A DNA stretch of 64,000 bases from Musa acuminata AAA Group (Eukaryota > Streptophyta > Magnoliopsida > Zingiberales > Musaceae), in assembly GCF_036884655.1 (NCBI RefSeq), contig NC_088340.1, forward strand, positions 33,627,001 to 33,691,000. The letters are read 5' to 3'. Shown one piece after another: positions 1 through 13,665 of the stretch. The notes beneath the pieces are model-generated. The model was not told the origin of the DNA. It was given only the letters and a program-made list of their open reading frames with translations, and did not search any database. Position numbers and translations under genes: made by a program. How positions within the stretch are numbered: the first letter of the stretch is position 1; every line of letters starts with the position of its first letter.

Positions 1-3000
1 TTATTTTCAATTTTGATCTTTTTATTTTTTCTTCCTCTTTCTTCTTAATTATATCCTCTTTGATGACCATAGCCTATTTCATATCCTCGGCCTTTTCCAC
101 AACCACGATCACTTGAGCTATCATTTTTTTCTTTCAAATTTAGCTTTGAACTTATTCTATAGCAATTGATTATTTTATTAATTAAACATTAATATGCTTA
201 CAAAGAATCTATCAACTCATTAATAGTCATTTGGTCTAAATTCTTTGAGTAACCTAAACTTTTCATGAAGTAATTAAAGTGCTTTTTTGATCATACATAT
301 ATTTTCTAGATTCTCATTATTTCTTCTTAGTTGATTAACAATAGTAAAAACTTGTAAAATAATCACACATATGCTAACTATCTCTAGTGTCCAAGTTCCA
401 CTTGATTTGTATGATAATATTTTCTTCTTTATTAGCTAGTAAGAAAAAAGAATCTTATTTCTTCTTTTCAACTTAATTTTTTTTTTTATAATAGCATTCA
501 CAAGTGTGATGATCATTATTTTTTTGTGATAATCGCATTTAGCTTTGGAATAATTATACCTTTCGCCTCTTGTATCTCCTCTTTCTTATTTTTATTTACG
601 ATTTTGATCTTTTTATTATTTCTTCCTCTTTCTCCTTAATCATATCCTCTATTATGACCATAGCCTCTTTCACATCCTCGGCCTTTTCCACAACCACGAT
701 CAATTAAGCTATCATTTTTTTCATTCAAATTTTGCTTTGAACTTATTCAATTACATTTGATTCTTTTATTGATTAAACATTAATATGCTACAAAGAATCT
801 ATCAACTCATTAATAGTCATTTGGTCTAAATTCTTTGAGTAACCTAAACTTCTCATGTTGTAATTAAAGTGCTTTTTTGATCATACATATATTTTCTAGA
901 TTCTCATTTTTTCTTCTTAGTTGATTAACAATAGTAAAAACTTATAAAATAATCACACATATGCTAACTATCTCTAGTGTCTTATTTTCACTTTATTAGC
1001 TAGTAAGAAAAAAGAATCTTCTTTATTCTTTTCAACTTAATTTTTTTTATTATAATAGCATTCACAAGTGTGATGATGATTATTTTTTTGTAATAATCGC
1101 ATTCAGCTTTGGAATAATTATACCTTTCGCCTCTTATAACTCCTCCTTCTTATTTTTATTTTCGATTTTGATCTTTTTATTATTTCTTCCTCTTTCTCCT
1201 TAATTAGATCCTCTTTGTTGACCATAGCCTCTTTCACATCCTCGGCCTTTTCCATAACCACGATCACTTGAGCTATCATTTTTTTCTTTCAAATTTAGCT
1301 TTAAACTTATTCCATAGCATTTGATTCGTTTATTGATTAAACATTAATATGCTTACAAAGAATTTATCAACTCATTAATAGTCATTTGGTCTAAATTCTT
1401 TGAGTAACCTAAACTTTTCATGTTGTAATTAAAGTGTTTTTTTGATCATACATATATTTTCTAGATTCTCATTTTTTCTTCTTAGTTGATTAACAATAGT
1501 AAAAACTTATAAAATAATCACACATATGCTAACTATCTCTAGTGTCTTATTTTCACTTGATTTGTATGATGATATTTTCTTCTTTATTAGCTAGTAAGAA
1601 AAAAGAATCTTTTTTCTTCTTTTCAACTTAATTTTTTTTATTATATTAGCATTCACAAGAGTGATGATCATTATTTTTTTATAATAATCGCATTCAGCTT
1701 TGGAATAATTATACATTTCGCCTCTTATATCTCCTCTTTCTTATTTTTATTTTTGATTTTGATCTTTTTATTATTTCTTCCTCTTTCTCCTTATTCATAT
1801 CCTCTTTGATGACCATAGCCTCTTTCACATCCTCGGCCTTTTCTACAACCACGATCACTAGAGATATCATTTTTTTCTTTCAAATTTTGCTTTGAACTTA
1901 TTCCATAGCATTTGATTATTTTATTGATTAAACATTAATATGCTTACAAAGAATCTCTCAACTCATTAATAGTCATTTGGTCTAAATTCTTTTAGTAACC
2001 TAAACTTTTCATATAGTAATTAAAGTACTTTTTTTATCATACATATATTTTCTAAATTCTCATTATTTCTTCTTAATTGATTAACAATAGTAAAAACTTA
2101 TAAAATAATCACACATATGCTAACTATGTCTAGTGTCCAAGTTGCACTTGATTTGTATGATGATATTTTCTTCTTTATTAGCTAGTAAGAAAAAAGAATC
2201 TTATTTCTTCTTTTCAACTTAATTTTTTTTATTATAATAGCATTCACAAGAGTGATGATCATTATATTTTTGTAATAATCGCATTTAGCTTTGGAATAAT
2301 TATACCTTTCGCCTCTTATATCTCCTCTTTCTTATTTTTATTTACGATTTTGATCTTTTTATTATTTCTTACTCTTTCCCCTTAATCATTTCCTCTATGA
2401 TGACCATAGCCTCTTTCACATCCTCGGCCTTTTCCACAACCACGATCACTTGAGCTATCATTTTTTTCTTTCAAATTTTGCTTTGAACTTATTCCATGGC
2501 ATTTGATTCGTTTATTGATTAAACATTAATATGCTTACAAAGAATTTATCAACTCATTAATAGTCATTTGGTCTAAATTCTTTGAGTAACCTAAACTTTT
2601 CATGTTGTAATTAAAGTGCTTTTTTGATCATACATATATTTTCTAGATTCTCATTATTTCTTCTTAGTTGATTAACAATAGTAAAAACTTATAAAATAAT
2701 CACACATATGCTTACTATCTCTAGTGTCTATGTTCCACTTGATTTGTATGATGATATTTTTTTCTTTATTAGCTAGTAAGAAAAATGAATCTTCTTTCTT
2801 CTTGTCAACTTAATTTTTTTTATTATAATAGCATTCACAAGAGTGATGATCATTTTTTTTTTGTTATAATCGCATTCAGTTTTGGAATAATTATATCTTT
2901 AACCTCTTATATCTACTCTTTCTTATTTTTATTTTCGATTTTAATCTTTTTATTATTTCTTCCTCTTTCTCCTTAATCATATCCTCTATGATAATCATAG

Positions 3001-3767
3001 CCTCTTTCACATCCTCGGCCATTTCCACAACCACGATTACATGAGCTATCATTTTTTTCTTTCAAATTTAGCTTTGAACTTATTCCATAGCATTTCATTC
3101 TTTTATTGATTAAACATTAATATGCTTACAAAGAATCTATCAACTCATTAATAGTCATTTGGTCTAAATTCTTTGAGTAACCTAAACTTTTCATGTAGTA
3201 ATTAAAATGCTTTTTTGATCATATATATATTTTCTAGATTCTCATTATTTCTTCTTAGTTGATTAACAATAGCAAAAACTTATAAAATAATCACACATAT
3301 GCTTACTATCTCTAGTGTCTAAGTTCCACTTGATTTGTATGACGATATTTTCTTCTTTATTAGCTAGTAAGAAAAATGAATCTTCTTTCTTCTTGTCAAC
3401 TTAATTTTTTTTATTATAATAGCATTCACAAGAGTGATGATCATTTTTTTTTTGTAATAATCACATTCAGTTTTGGAATAATTATACCTTTAACCACTTA
3501 TATCTACTCTTTCTTATTTTTATTTTCGATTTTGATCTTTTTATTATTTCTTCCTCTTTCTCCATAATCATATCCTCTATGATGACCATAGCCTCTTTCA
3601 CATCCTCGGCCTTTTCCACATCCACAATCACTTGAGCTAACATTTTTTTCTTTCAAATTTAGCTTTTAACTTATTCTATAGCATTTGATTCTTTTATTGA
3701 TTAAACACTAATATGCTTACAAAGAATCTATCAACTCATTAATAGTCATTAGGTCTAAATTCTTTGA

Positions 3768-5503
3768 GTTACCTAAACTTTTAATGTATTAATTAAAGTA
3801 CTTTTTTGATCATACATATATTTTCTAGATTCTCAATATTTCTTCTTAATTGATTAACAATAGTAAAAACTTATAAAATAATCACACATATGCTTACTAT
3901 CTCTAGTGTCTAAGTTTCACTTGATTTGTATGATGATCTTTTCTTCTTTATTAGCTAGTAAGAAAAAAGAATCTTCTTTCTTCTTTTCAACTTAATTTTG
4001 TTTTATTATATTAGCATTCACAAGAGTGATGATCATTATTTTTTTATAATAATCGCATTCAGCTTTGGAATAATTATACATTTCGCCTCTTATATCTCCT
4101 TTTTCTTATTTTTATTTTTGATTTTGATCTTTTTATTATTTCTTCCTCTTTCTCCTTAATCATATCCTCTTTGATGACCATAGCCTCTTTCACATCCTCG
4201 GCCTTTTCTACAACCACGATCACTTGAGCTATCATTTTTTTCTTTCAAATTTTGTTTTGAACTTATTCCATGGCATTTGATTCTTTTATTGATTAAACAT
4301 TAATATGCTTACAAAGAATCTATCAACTCATTAATAGTCATTTGGTCTAAATTATTTGAGTAACCTAAACTTTTCATGTAGTAATTAAAGTGCTTTTTTT
4401 TTCATACATATATTTTCTAAATTCTCATTATTTCTTCTTATTTGATTAACAATAGTAAAACTTATAAAATAATCACACATATGGTAACTATCTCTAGTGT
4501 CCAAGTTCCACTTGATTATTTTGATGATATTTTCTTCTTTATTAGCTAGTAAGAAAAAAGAATCTTATTTCTTCTTTTCAACTTAATTTTTTTTATTATA
4601 ATAGCATTCACAAGAGTGATGATTATTATTTTTTTGTAATAATCGCATTTAGCTTTGGAATAATTATACCTTTCGCCTCTTATATCTCCTCTTTCTTATT
4701 TTTATTTTCGATTTTGATCTTTTTATTATTTCTTCCTCTTTCTCCTTAATCATATCCTCTATGATGACCATAGCCTCTTTCACATCCTCGGCCTTTTCCA
4801 CTACCACGATCACTTGAGCTATCATTTTTTTCTTTCAAATTTTGCTTTGAACTTATTCGATAGCATTTGATTCTTTTATTGATTAAACATTAATATGCTT
4901 ACAAAGAATATATCAACTCATTAATAGTCATTTGGTCTAAATTCTTTAAGTTACCTAAACTTTTAATGTATTAATTAAAGTACTTTTTTGATCATACATA
5001 TATTTTCTAGATTCTCAATATTTCTTCTTAATTGATTAACAATAGTAAAAACTTATAAAATAATCACACATATGCTTACTATCTCTAGTGTCTAAGTTTC
5101 ACTTGATTTGTATGATGATCTTTTCTTCTTTATTAGCTAGTAAAAAAAAAGAATCTTCTTTCTTCTTTTCAACTTAATTTTGTTTTATTATATTAGCATT
5201 CACAAGAGTGATGATCATTATTTTTTTATAATAATCGCATTCAGCTTTGGAATAATTATACATTTCGCCTCTTATATCTCCTTTTTCTTATTTTTATTTT
5301 TGATTTTGATCTTTTTATTATTTCTTCCTCTTTCTCCTTAATCATATCCTCTTTAATGACCATAGCCTCTTTCACATCCTCGGCCTTTTCTACAACCACG
5401 ATCACTTGAGCTATCATTTTTTTCTTTCAAATTTTGTTTTGAACTTATTCCATGGCATTTGATTCTTTTATTGATTAAACATTAATATGCTTACAAAGAA
5501 TCT
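3768..5503. repeat. Higher-order (dimeric) duplication inside the array
   Basis: Private variants recur about 1,182 bp apart: TTACCTAAACTTTTAATGTA (3770 and 4952), AATTTTGTTTTATTATATTA (near 3993 and 5175), and a TTTTGTTTTGAACTTATTCC variant (near 4250 and 5433). The copy between them lacks these variants. The unit of local amplification here was therefore two monomers rather than one. Confidence 0.75.
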
Positions 5504-8500
5504 ATCAACTCATTAATAGTCATTTGGTCTAAATTCTTTGAGTAACCTAAACTTTTTATATAGTAATTAAAGTGCTTTTTGATCATACATATATTTTCTA
5601 GATTCTCATTATTTCTTTTTAATTGATTAACAATACTAAAAACTTATAAAATAATCACACATATGCTAACTATCTCTAGTGTCTAAGTTCCACTTGATTT
5701 GTATGATGATATTTTCTTCTTTATTAGCTAGTAAGAAAAAAGAATCTTATTTCTTCTTTTCAACTTAATTTTTTTTATTATAATAGCATTCACAAGAGTG
5801 ATAATCATTATTTTTTTGTAATAATCGCATTCAGCTTTGGAATAATTATACCTTTCGCCTCTTATATCTCCTCTTTCTTATTTTTATTTTCGATTTTGAT
5901 CTTTTTATTATTTCTTCCTCTTTCTCCTTAATTATATCCTCTTTGATAACCATAGCGTCTTTCACATCCTCGGCCTTTTCCACAACCACGATCACTTGAG
6001 CTATCATTTTTTTCTTTCAAATTTAGCTTTGAACTTATTCCATAGCATTTGATTCTTTTATTGATTAAACATTAATATGCTTACAAAGAATCTATCAACT
6101 CATTAATAGTCATTTGGTCTAAATTCTTTGAGTAAGCTAAACTTTTCATGTAGTAATTAAAGTGCTTTTTTTTTCATACATATATTTTCTAGATTCTCAT
6201 TATTTTTCTTAGTTGATTAACAATAGTAAAAACTTATAAAATAATCACACATATGCTAACTATCTCTAGTGTCTAAGTTCCACTTGATTTGTATGATGAT
6301 ATTTTCTTCTTTATTAGCTAGTAAAAAAAAGAATCTTCTTTCTTCTTTTAAACTTAATTTTTTTTATTATTATAGCATTCACAAGAGTGATGATCATTAT
6401 TTTTTTGTAATAATCGCATTCAGCTTTGGAATAATTATACCTTTCGCCTCTTATATCTCCTCTTTCTTATTTTTATTTTCGATTTTAATCTTTTTATTAT
6501 TTCTTCCTCTTTCTCCTTAATCATATCCTCTTTGATGACCATAGCCTCTTTCACATCCTCAACCTTTTCCACAACCACGATCACTTGAGCTATCATTTTT
6601 TTCTTTCAAATTTAGCTTTGAACTTATTCCATAGCATTTGATTCTTTTATTGATTAAACATTAATATGCTTACAAAGAATCTATCAACTCATTAATAGTC
6701 ATTTGGTCTAAATTTTTTGAGTAACCTAAACTTTTAATGTAGTAATTAAAGTACTTTTTTGATCATACATATATTTTCTAGATTCTCATTATTTCTTCTT
6801 AGTTGATTAACAATAGTAAAAACTTATAAAATAATCACACATATGCTAACTATCTCTAATGTCCAAGTTCCACTTGATTTGTATGATGATATTTTCTTCT
6901 TTATTAGCTAGTAAGAAAAAAGAATCTTATTTATTCTTTTCAACTTAATTTTTTTTATTTTAATAGCATTCATAAGAGTGATGATTATTATTTTTTTGTA
7001 ATAATCGCATTTAGCTTTGGAATAATTATACCTTTCGCCTCTTATATCTCCTCTTTCTTATTTTTATTTTCGATTTTGATCTTTTTATTATTTCTTACTC
7101 TTTCTCCTTAATCATATCCTCTATGATGACCATAGCCTCTTTCACATCCTCGGTCTTTTCCACAACCACGATCACTTGAGCTTTCGTTTTTTTCTTTCAA
7201 AGTGAGCTTTGAACTTATTCCATAGCATTTGATTTTTTAATTGATTAAATATTTATATGCTTCCAAAGAATCTATTAACTCATTAACAGTCATTTGGTCT
7301 AAATTCTTTGAGTAACCTAAACTTTAATATAGTGATTAAAGTACATTTTTGATCATACATATTTTTTCTAAATACTCATTATTTCTTCTTAGTTGAATAA
7401 TAATAGTAAAAACATATAAAATAATCACACATATGCTTACTAGCTCTAGGTCCAAGTTCCACTTGATTTGTATAATGATATTTTCTTTTTTACGAACTAG
7501 TAAGAAAAAAGAATCTTCTTTCTTCTTTTCAACTTAATTGTTTTTGTTATAAGAGCATTCATAAGAGTAATGATAATTTTTTTTTGTAATTATCGCATTC
7601 AACTTTGGAATAATTATACCTTTCGCCTCTTATATCTCCTCTTTATTATTTTTATTTTGGATTTTGATAATTTTTATTATTTCTTTCTCTTTCTCTTTAA
7701 TCATATCCTCTATGATGACCATAGCCTCTTTCACATCCTTGGCCTTTTCCACAACCACGATCACTTGAGCTTTCGTTTTTTTCTTTCAAAGAGAGCTTTG
7801 AACTTATTCCACAGCATTTGATTTTTTTATTGATTAAATATTCATATACTTACAAAGAATCTATTAACTCATTAATAGTCATTTGGTCTAAATTCTTTGA
7901 GTAACCTAAACTTTAATGTAGTGATTAAACTACTTTTTTGATCATACATATTTTTTCTAAATTCTTATTATTTCTTTTTAATTGAATAATAATAGTAAAA
8001 ACATATAAAATAATCACACATATGCTTACTAGCTCTAGTGTCGAAGTTCCACTTGATTTGTATAATGATATTTTCTTTTTTACGGACTAGTAAGAAAAAA
8101 GAATCTTCTTTCTTCTTTTCAACTTAATTGTTTTTGTTATAAGAGCATTTATAAGAGTAATGATAATTTTTTTTTATAATAATCGCATTCAACTTTGGAA
8201 TAATTATACCTTTCACCTCTTATATCTCCTCTTTATTATTTTTATTTTGGATTTTGATAATTTTTATTATTTCTTTCTCTTTCTCCTTAATCATATCCTC
8301 TATGATGACCATAGACTATTTCACATCCTCGGCCTTTTCCACAACCACCATCACTTGAGCTTTCGTTTTTTTCTTTCAAAATGAGCTTTGAACTTATTCC
8401 ACAGCATTTGTTTTTTTATTGATTAAATATTCATATGCGTACAAAGAATCTATTAACTCATTAATAGTCATTTGGTTAAAATTCTTTAAGTAACCTAAAC

Positions 8501-9899
8501 TTTTCATGTAGTGATTAAAGTGCTTTTTTTATAATACATATATTTCCTAGATTCTCATTATTTCTTCTTAGTTGATTAACAATAGTAAAAACTTAAAAAA
8601 TAATCACACATATGCTTACTATCTCTAGTGTCCAAGTTCCACTTGATTTGTATGATGATATTTTCTTCTTTATTAGCTAGTAAGAAAAAAGAATCTTCTT
8701 TTTTCTTTTCAACTTAATTTTTTTTATTATAATAGCATTCACAAGAGTGATGATCTTTTTTTTTTTTGTAATAATCGCATTCCGCTTTGGCATAATTATA
8801 CCTTTCACCTCTTATATCTCCTCTTTCTTATTTTTATTTTCGATTTTGATCTTTTTATTATTTTTTCCTCTTTCTCCTTATTCATATCCTCTTTGATGAC
8901 CATAGCCTCTTTCATATCCTCGGCCTTTTCCACAACCACGATCACTTGAGCTATCATTTTTTTCTTTCAAATTTAGCTTTGAACTTCTTCCATAGCATTT
9001 GATTCTTTTATTGATTAAATATTAATATGCTTATAAAGAATCTATCAACTTATTAATAGTCATTTGGTCTAAATTCTTTGAGTAACCTAAACTTTTCATG
9101 TAGTAATTAAAGTACTTTTTTGATCATACATATATTTTCTAGATTCTCATTATTTCTTCTTAGTTGATTAACAATAGTAAAAACTTATAAAATAATCTCA
9201 CATATGCTTACTATATCTAGTGTCCAAGTTTTACTTGATTTGTATGATGATATTTTCTTCTTTATTAGTTAGTAAGAAAAAAGAATCTTCTTTCTTCTTT
9301 TCAACTTAATTTTTTTTATTATAATAGCATTCACAAGAGTGATGATCATTATTTTTTGTAATAATCGCATTCACCTTTGGAATAATTATACATTTCGCCT
9401 CTTATATCTCCTCTTTCTTATTTTTATTTTCGATTTTGATCTTTTTATTATTTCTTCCTCTTTCTCCTTAATCATATCCTCTATGATTACCATAGACTCT
9501 TTCACATCCTCGGCCTTTTCCACAACCACGATCACTTGAACTATCATTTTTTTTCTTTGAAATTTAGCTTTGAACATATTCCATGGCATTTGATTCTTTT
9601 ATTGATTAAATATTCATATGCTTACAAAGAATCTATTAACTCATTAATAGTCATTTGGTCTAAATTTTTTAAGTAACCTAAACTTTTCATGTAATGATTA
9701 AAGTGCTTTTTTTATCATACATATATTTTCTAGATTCTCATTATTTCGTCTTAGTTGATTAACAATAGTAAAAACTTATAAAATAATCACACATATGCTT
9801 ACTAGCTCTAGTGTCTAAGTTCCACTTGATTTGTATGTTTATCTTTTCTCCTTTACTAGCTAGTAAGAAAAAAGAATCTTCTTTCTTGTTTTTAACTTA

Positions 9900-12260
9900 A
9901 TTGTTTTTGTTATAATAGCATTCATAAGAGTAATGATAATTTTTTTTTGTAATAATCGCATTCAACTTTGGAATAATTATACCATTCGCCTCTTATATCT
10001 TCTCTTTCTTATTTTTAATCTGGATTTTGATCTTTTTTATTATTTTTTTTCTCTTTCTCCTTAATCATATCCTCTATGATGACCGTGGCCTCTTTCCCAT
10101 CCTCGGGCTTTTCCACAACCACGATCACTTGCGCTTTCATTTTTTTTTTCAAATTTAGCTTTGACTTATTCCATAGCATTTGATTTTTTTATTGATTAAA
10201 TATTAATATACTTACAAAAAATCTATCAACTCATTAATAGTCATTTGATCTAAATTCTTTGAGTAACCTAAACTTTTCATGTAGTAATTAAAGTACTTTT
10301 TTGATCATACATATATTTTATAGATTCTCATTATTTCTTCTTAGTTGATTAACAATAGCAAAAACTTATAAAATAATCACACATATGCTTACTATCTCTA
10401 GTGTCCAAGTTCCACTTGATTTGTATGATGATATTTTCTTCTTTATTAGCTAGTAAGAAAAAAGAATCTTCTTTCTTCTTTTCAACTTAATTTTTTATAT
10501 TATAATAGCATTCACAATAGTGATAATCATTATTTTTTGTAATAATCGCATTCAGCTTTGGAATAATTATACCTTTCGCCTCTTATATCTCCTCTTTCTT
10601 ATTTTTATTTTCGATTTTGATCTTTTTATTATTTCTTCCTCTTTCTCCTTAATCATATCCTCTATGATGACCATATCCACTTTCACATCCTTGGCCTTTT
10701 CCACAACCACGATCACTTGAGCTATCATTTTTTTCTTTCAAATTTAGCTTTGAACTTATTCCATGGCATTTGATTCTTTTATTGATTAAATATTCATATG
10801 CTTACAAAGAATCTATTAACTCATTAATAGGCATTTGGTCTAAATTCTTTAAGTAAACTAAACTTTTCATGTAGTGATTAAAGTGCATTTTTTATCATAC
10901 ATATATTTTCTGCATTCTCATTTTTTCTTCTTAGTTGATTAACAATAGTAAAAACTTATAAAATAATAACACATATGCTCACTAGCTCTAGTGTCTAAGT
11001 TCCATTTGATTTGTATGATGATCTTTTCTCCTTTACTAGCTAGTAAGAAAAAATAATCTTCTTTTTTCTTCTCAACTTAATTGTTTTTGCTATAATAGCA
11101 TTCATAAGAGTAATGATAATTTTTTTTCTAATAATCGCATTCAACTTTGGAATAATTATACCATTCGCCTCTTATAACTTCTCTTTCTTATTTTTATTTT
11201 TGATTTTGATCTTTTTTATTATTTTTTTTCTCTTTCTCCTTAATCATATCCTCTATGATAACCGTGGCCTCTTTCCCATCTTCGGGCTTTTCCACAACCA
11301 CGATCACTTGCGCTTTCATTTTTTTTTTTCAAATTTAGCTTTGACTTATTCAATAGCATTTGATTCTTTTATTGATTAAATATTAATATGCTTACAAAGA
11401 ATCTATCAACTCATTAATAGTCATTTGATCTAAATTCTTTGAGTAACCTAAACTTTTCATGTAGTAATTAAAGTACTTTTTTGATCATACATATATTTTC
11501 TAGATTCTCATTATTTCTTCTTAGTTGATTAACAATAGTAAAAACTTATAAAATAATCACACATATGCTTACTATCTCTAGTGTCCAAGTTCCACTTGAT
11601 TTGTATGATGATATTTTCTTCTTTATTAGCTAGTAAGAAAAAAGAATCTTCTTTCTTCTTTTCAACTTAATTTTTTTTATTATAATAGCATTCACAAGAG
11701 TGATAATCATTATTTTTTGTAATAATCGCATTCAGCTTTGGAATAATTATACCTTTCGCCTCTTATATCTCCTCTTTCTTATTTTTATTTTCGATTTTGA
11801 TCTTTTTATTATTTCTTCCTCTTTCTCCTTAATCATATCCTCTATGATGACCATATCCTCTTTCACATCCTCGGCCTTTTCCACAACCACGATCACTTGA
11901 GCTATCATTTTTTTCTTTCAAATTTAGCTTTGAACTTATTCCATGGCATTGGATTCTTTTATTGATTAAATATTCATATGCTTACAAAGAATCTATTAAC
12001 TCATTAATAGTCATTTGGTCTTAATTCTTTAAGTAAACTAAACTTTTCATGCAGTGATTAAAGTGTATTTTTTATCATACATATATTTTCTATATTCTCA
12101 TTTTTTCTTCTTAGTTAATTAACAATAGTAAAAACTTATAAAATAATAACACATATGCTTACTTGCTCTAGTGTCTAAGTTCCATTTGATTTGTATGATG
12201 ATATTTTCTCCTTTACTAGCTAGTAAGAAAAAAGAATCTTTTTTCTTATTTTCAACTTAA
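9900..12260. repeat. Second 1,180-bp dimer block in the array
   Basis: Private variants GACCGTGGCC with CTTTCCCATC and CTTGCGCTTT occur at about 10081-10140 and again at about 11261-11318. An AATAATAACACATATGCT variant recurs at about 10962 and 12142. Adjacent monomers differ while alternate ones match, the signature of a two-monomer higher-order repeat. Confidence 0.75.
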
Positions 12261-13389
12261 TTGTTTTTGTTATAATAGCATTCATAAGAGTAATGATATT
12301 TTTTTTTTGTAATAATCGCATTCAACTTTGGAATAATTATACGTTTCGCCTCTTATATCTCCGCTTTCTTATTTTTATTTTGGATTTTGATCTTTTTTAT
12401 TATTTATTCCTCTTTCTCCTTAATCATATCCTCTATGATGACCATAGACTCTTTCACATCCTCGGCCTTTTCCACAACCACGATCACTTGAGCTTTCATT
12501 TTTTTCTTTCAAAGTGAGTTTTGAACTTATTTCATAGCATTTGATTTTTTTATTGATTAAATATTCATATGCTTACAAAGAATCTATTAACTCATTAATA
12601 GTCATTTGGTCCAAATTTTTTAGTAACCTAAACTTTTCATGTAGTATTAAAAGTACTTTTTTGATCATACATATATTTTCTATATTCTCATTATTTCTTC
12701 TTAATTTATTAACAATAGTAAAAACTTATAAAATAATCACACATATGCTTACTAGCTCTAGTGTCTAAGTTCCACTTGATTTGTATAATGATATTTTTTT
12801 CTTTACAGGCTAGTAAGAAAAAAGAATCTTTTTTCTTCTTTTCAACTTAATTATTTTTGTTATAATAGCATTCACAAGAGTAATGATCATTTTTTTTTTA
12901 ATCATATTAAACTTTAGAATAATTATACTTTTCGCCTCTAATATCTCCTCGTTCTTATTTTTATTTTTGATTTTGGATCTTTTTTATTATTTCTTCCTCT
13001 TTCTCTTTAATCATATCCTCGATTACCATCGCCTCTTTCACAACCTCAGCCTTTTCCACAACCACGATCACAGGAGCTTTCATTTTTTTCTTTGAAAGTG
13101 AGCTTTGAACTTATTCAATAGCATTTGATTTTTTTATTGATTAAATATTCATATGCTTACAAAGAATTTTTTAACTCATTAATAGTAACCTAAACTTTTC
13201 ATGTAGTGATTAAAGTGCTTTTTTTATCATATATATATTTTGTTGATTCTCATTATTTCTTCTTAGTTAATTAATAATAGTAAAAACTTATAAAATAATC
13301 ACACATATGCTTACTAGCTCTAGTGTCCAAGTTCCACTTGATTTGTATGATGTTATTTTCTTCTTTACTGGCTAGGAAGAAACAAGAAT

Positions 13390-13665
13390 CTTTTTTCTTC
13401 TTTTTAACTTAATTGTTTTCTTTATAATAGCATTCACAAGAGTGATGATCATTTTTTTTTTAATAATCGCAATCAATTTTGGAATAATTATACCTTTCGC
13501 CTCTTATATCTCCTCTTTCTTATTTTTATTTTGGATTATGATTTTTTTATTATTTCTTCCTATTTCTTCTTAATCATATCCTCTATGATGACCATAGCCT
13601 CTTTCACATCCTCGGCCTTTTTCACAATCACGATTACTTGAGCTATCATTTTTTTCTTCTTTACG
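13390..13665 (-). repeat. Truncated satellite monomer
   Basis: The copy runs normally through the protease and zinc-knuckle part. At about 13650 it jumps from the sequence after AGCTATCATTTTTTTC into the TTCTTTACGGGCTAGTAAG part of the next copy, so about 310 bp (the MTINEL and gag start portion) is missing. TTTCTT-type microhomology lies at the junction. The spacing between register marks around it is 867 bp instead of 590. Confidence 0.7.
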
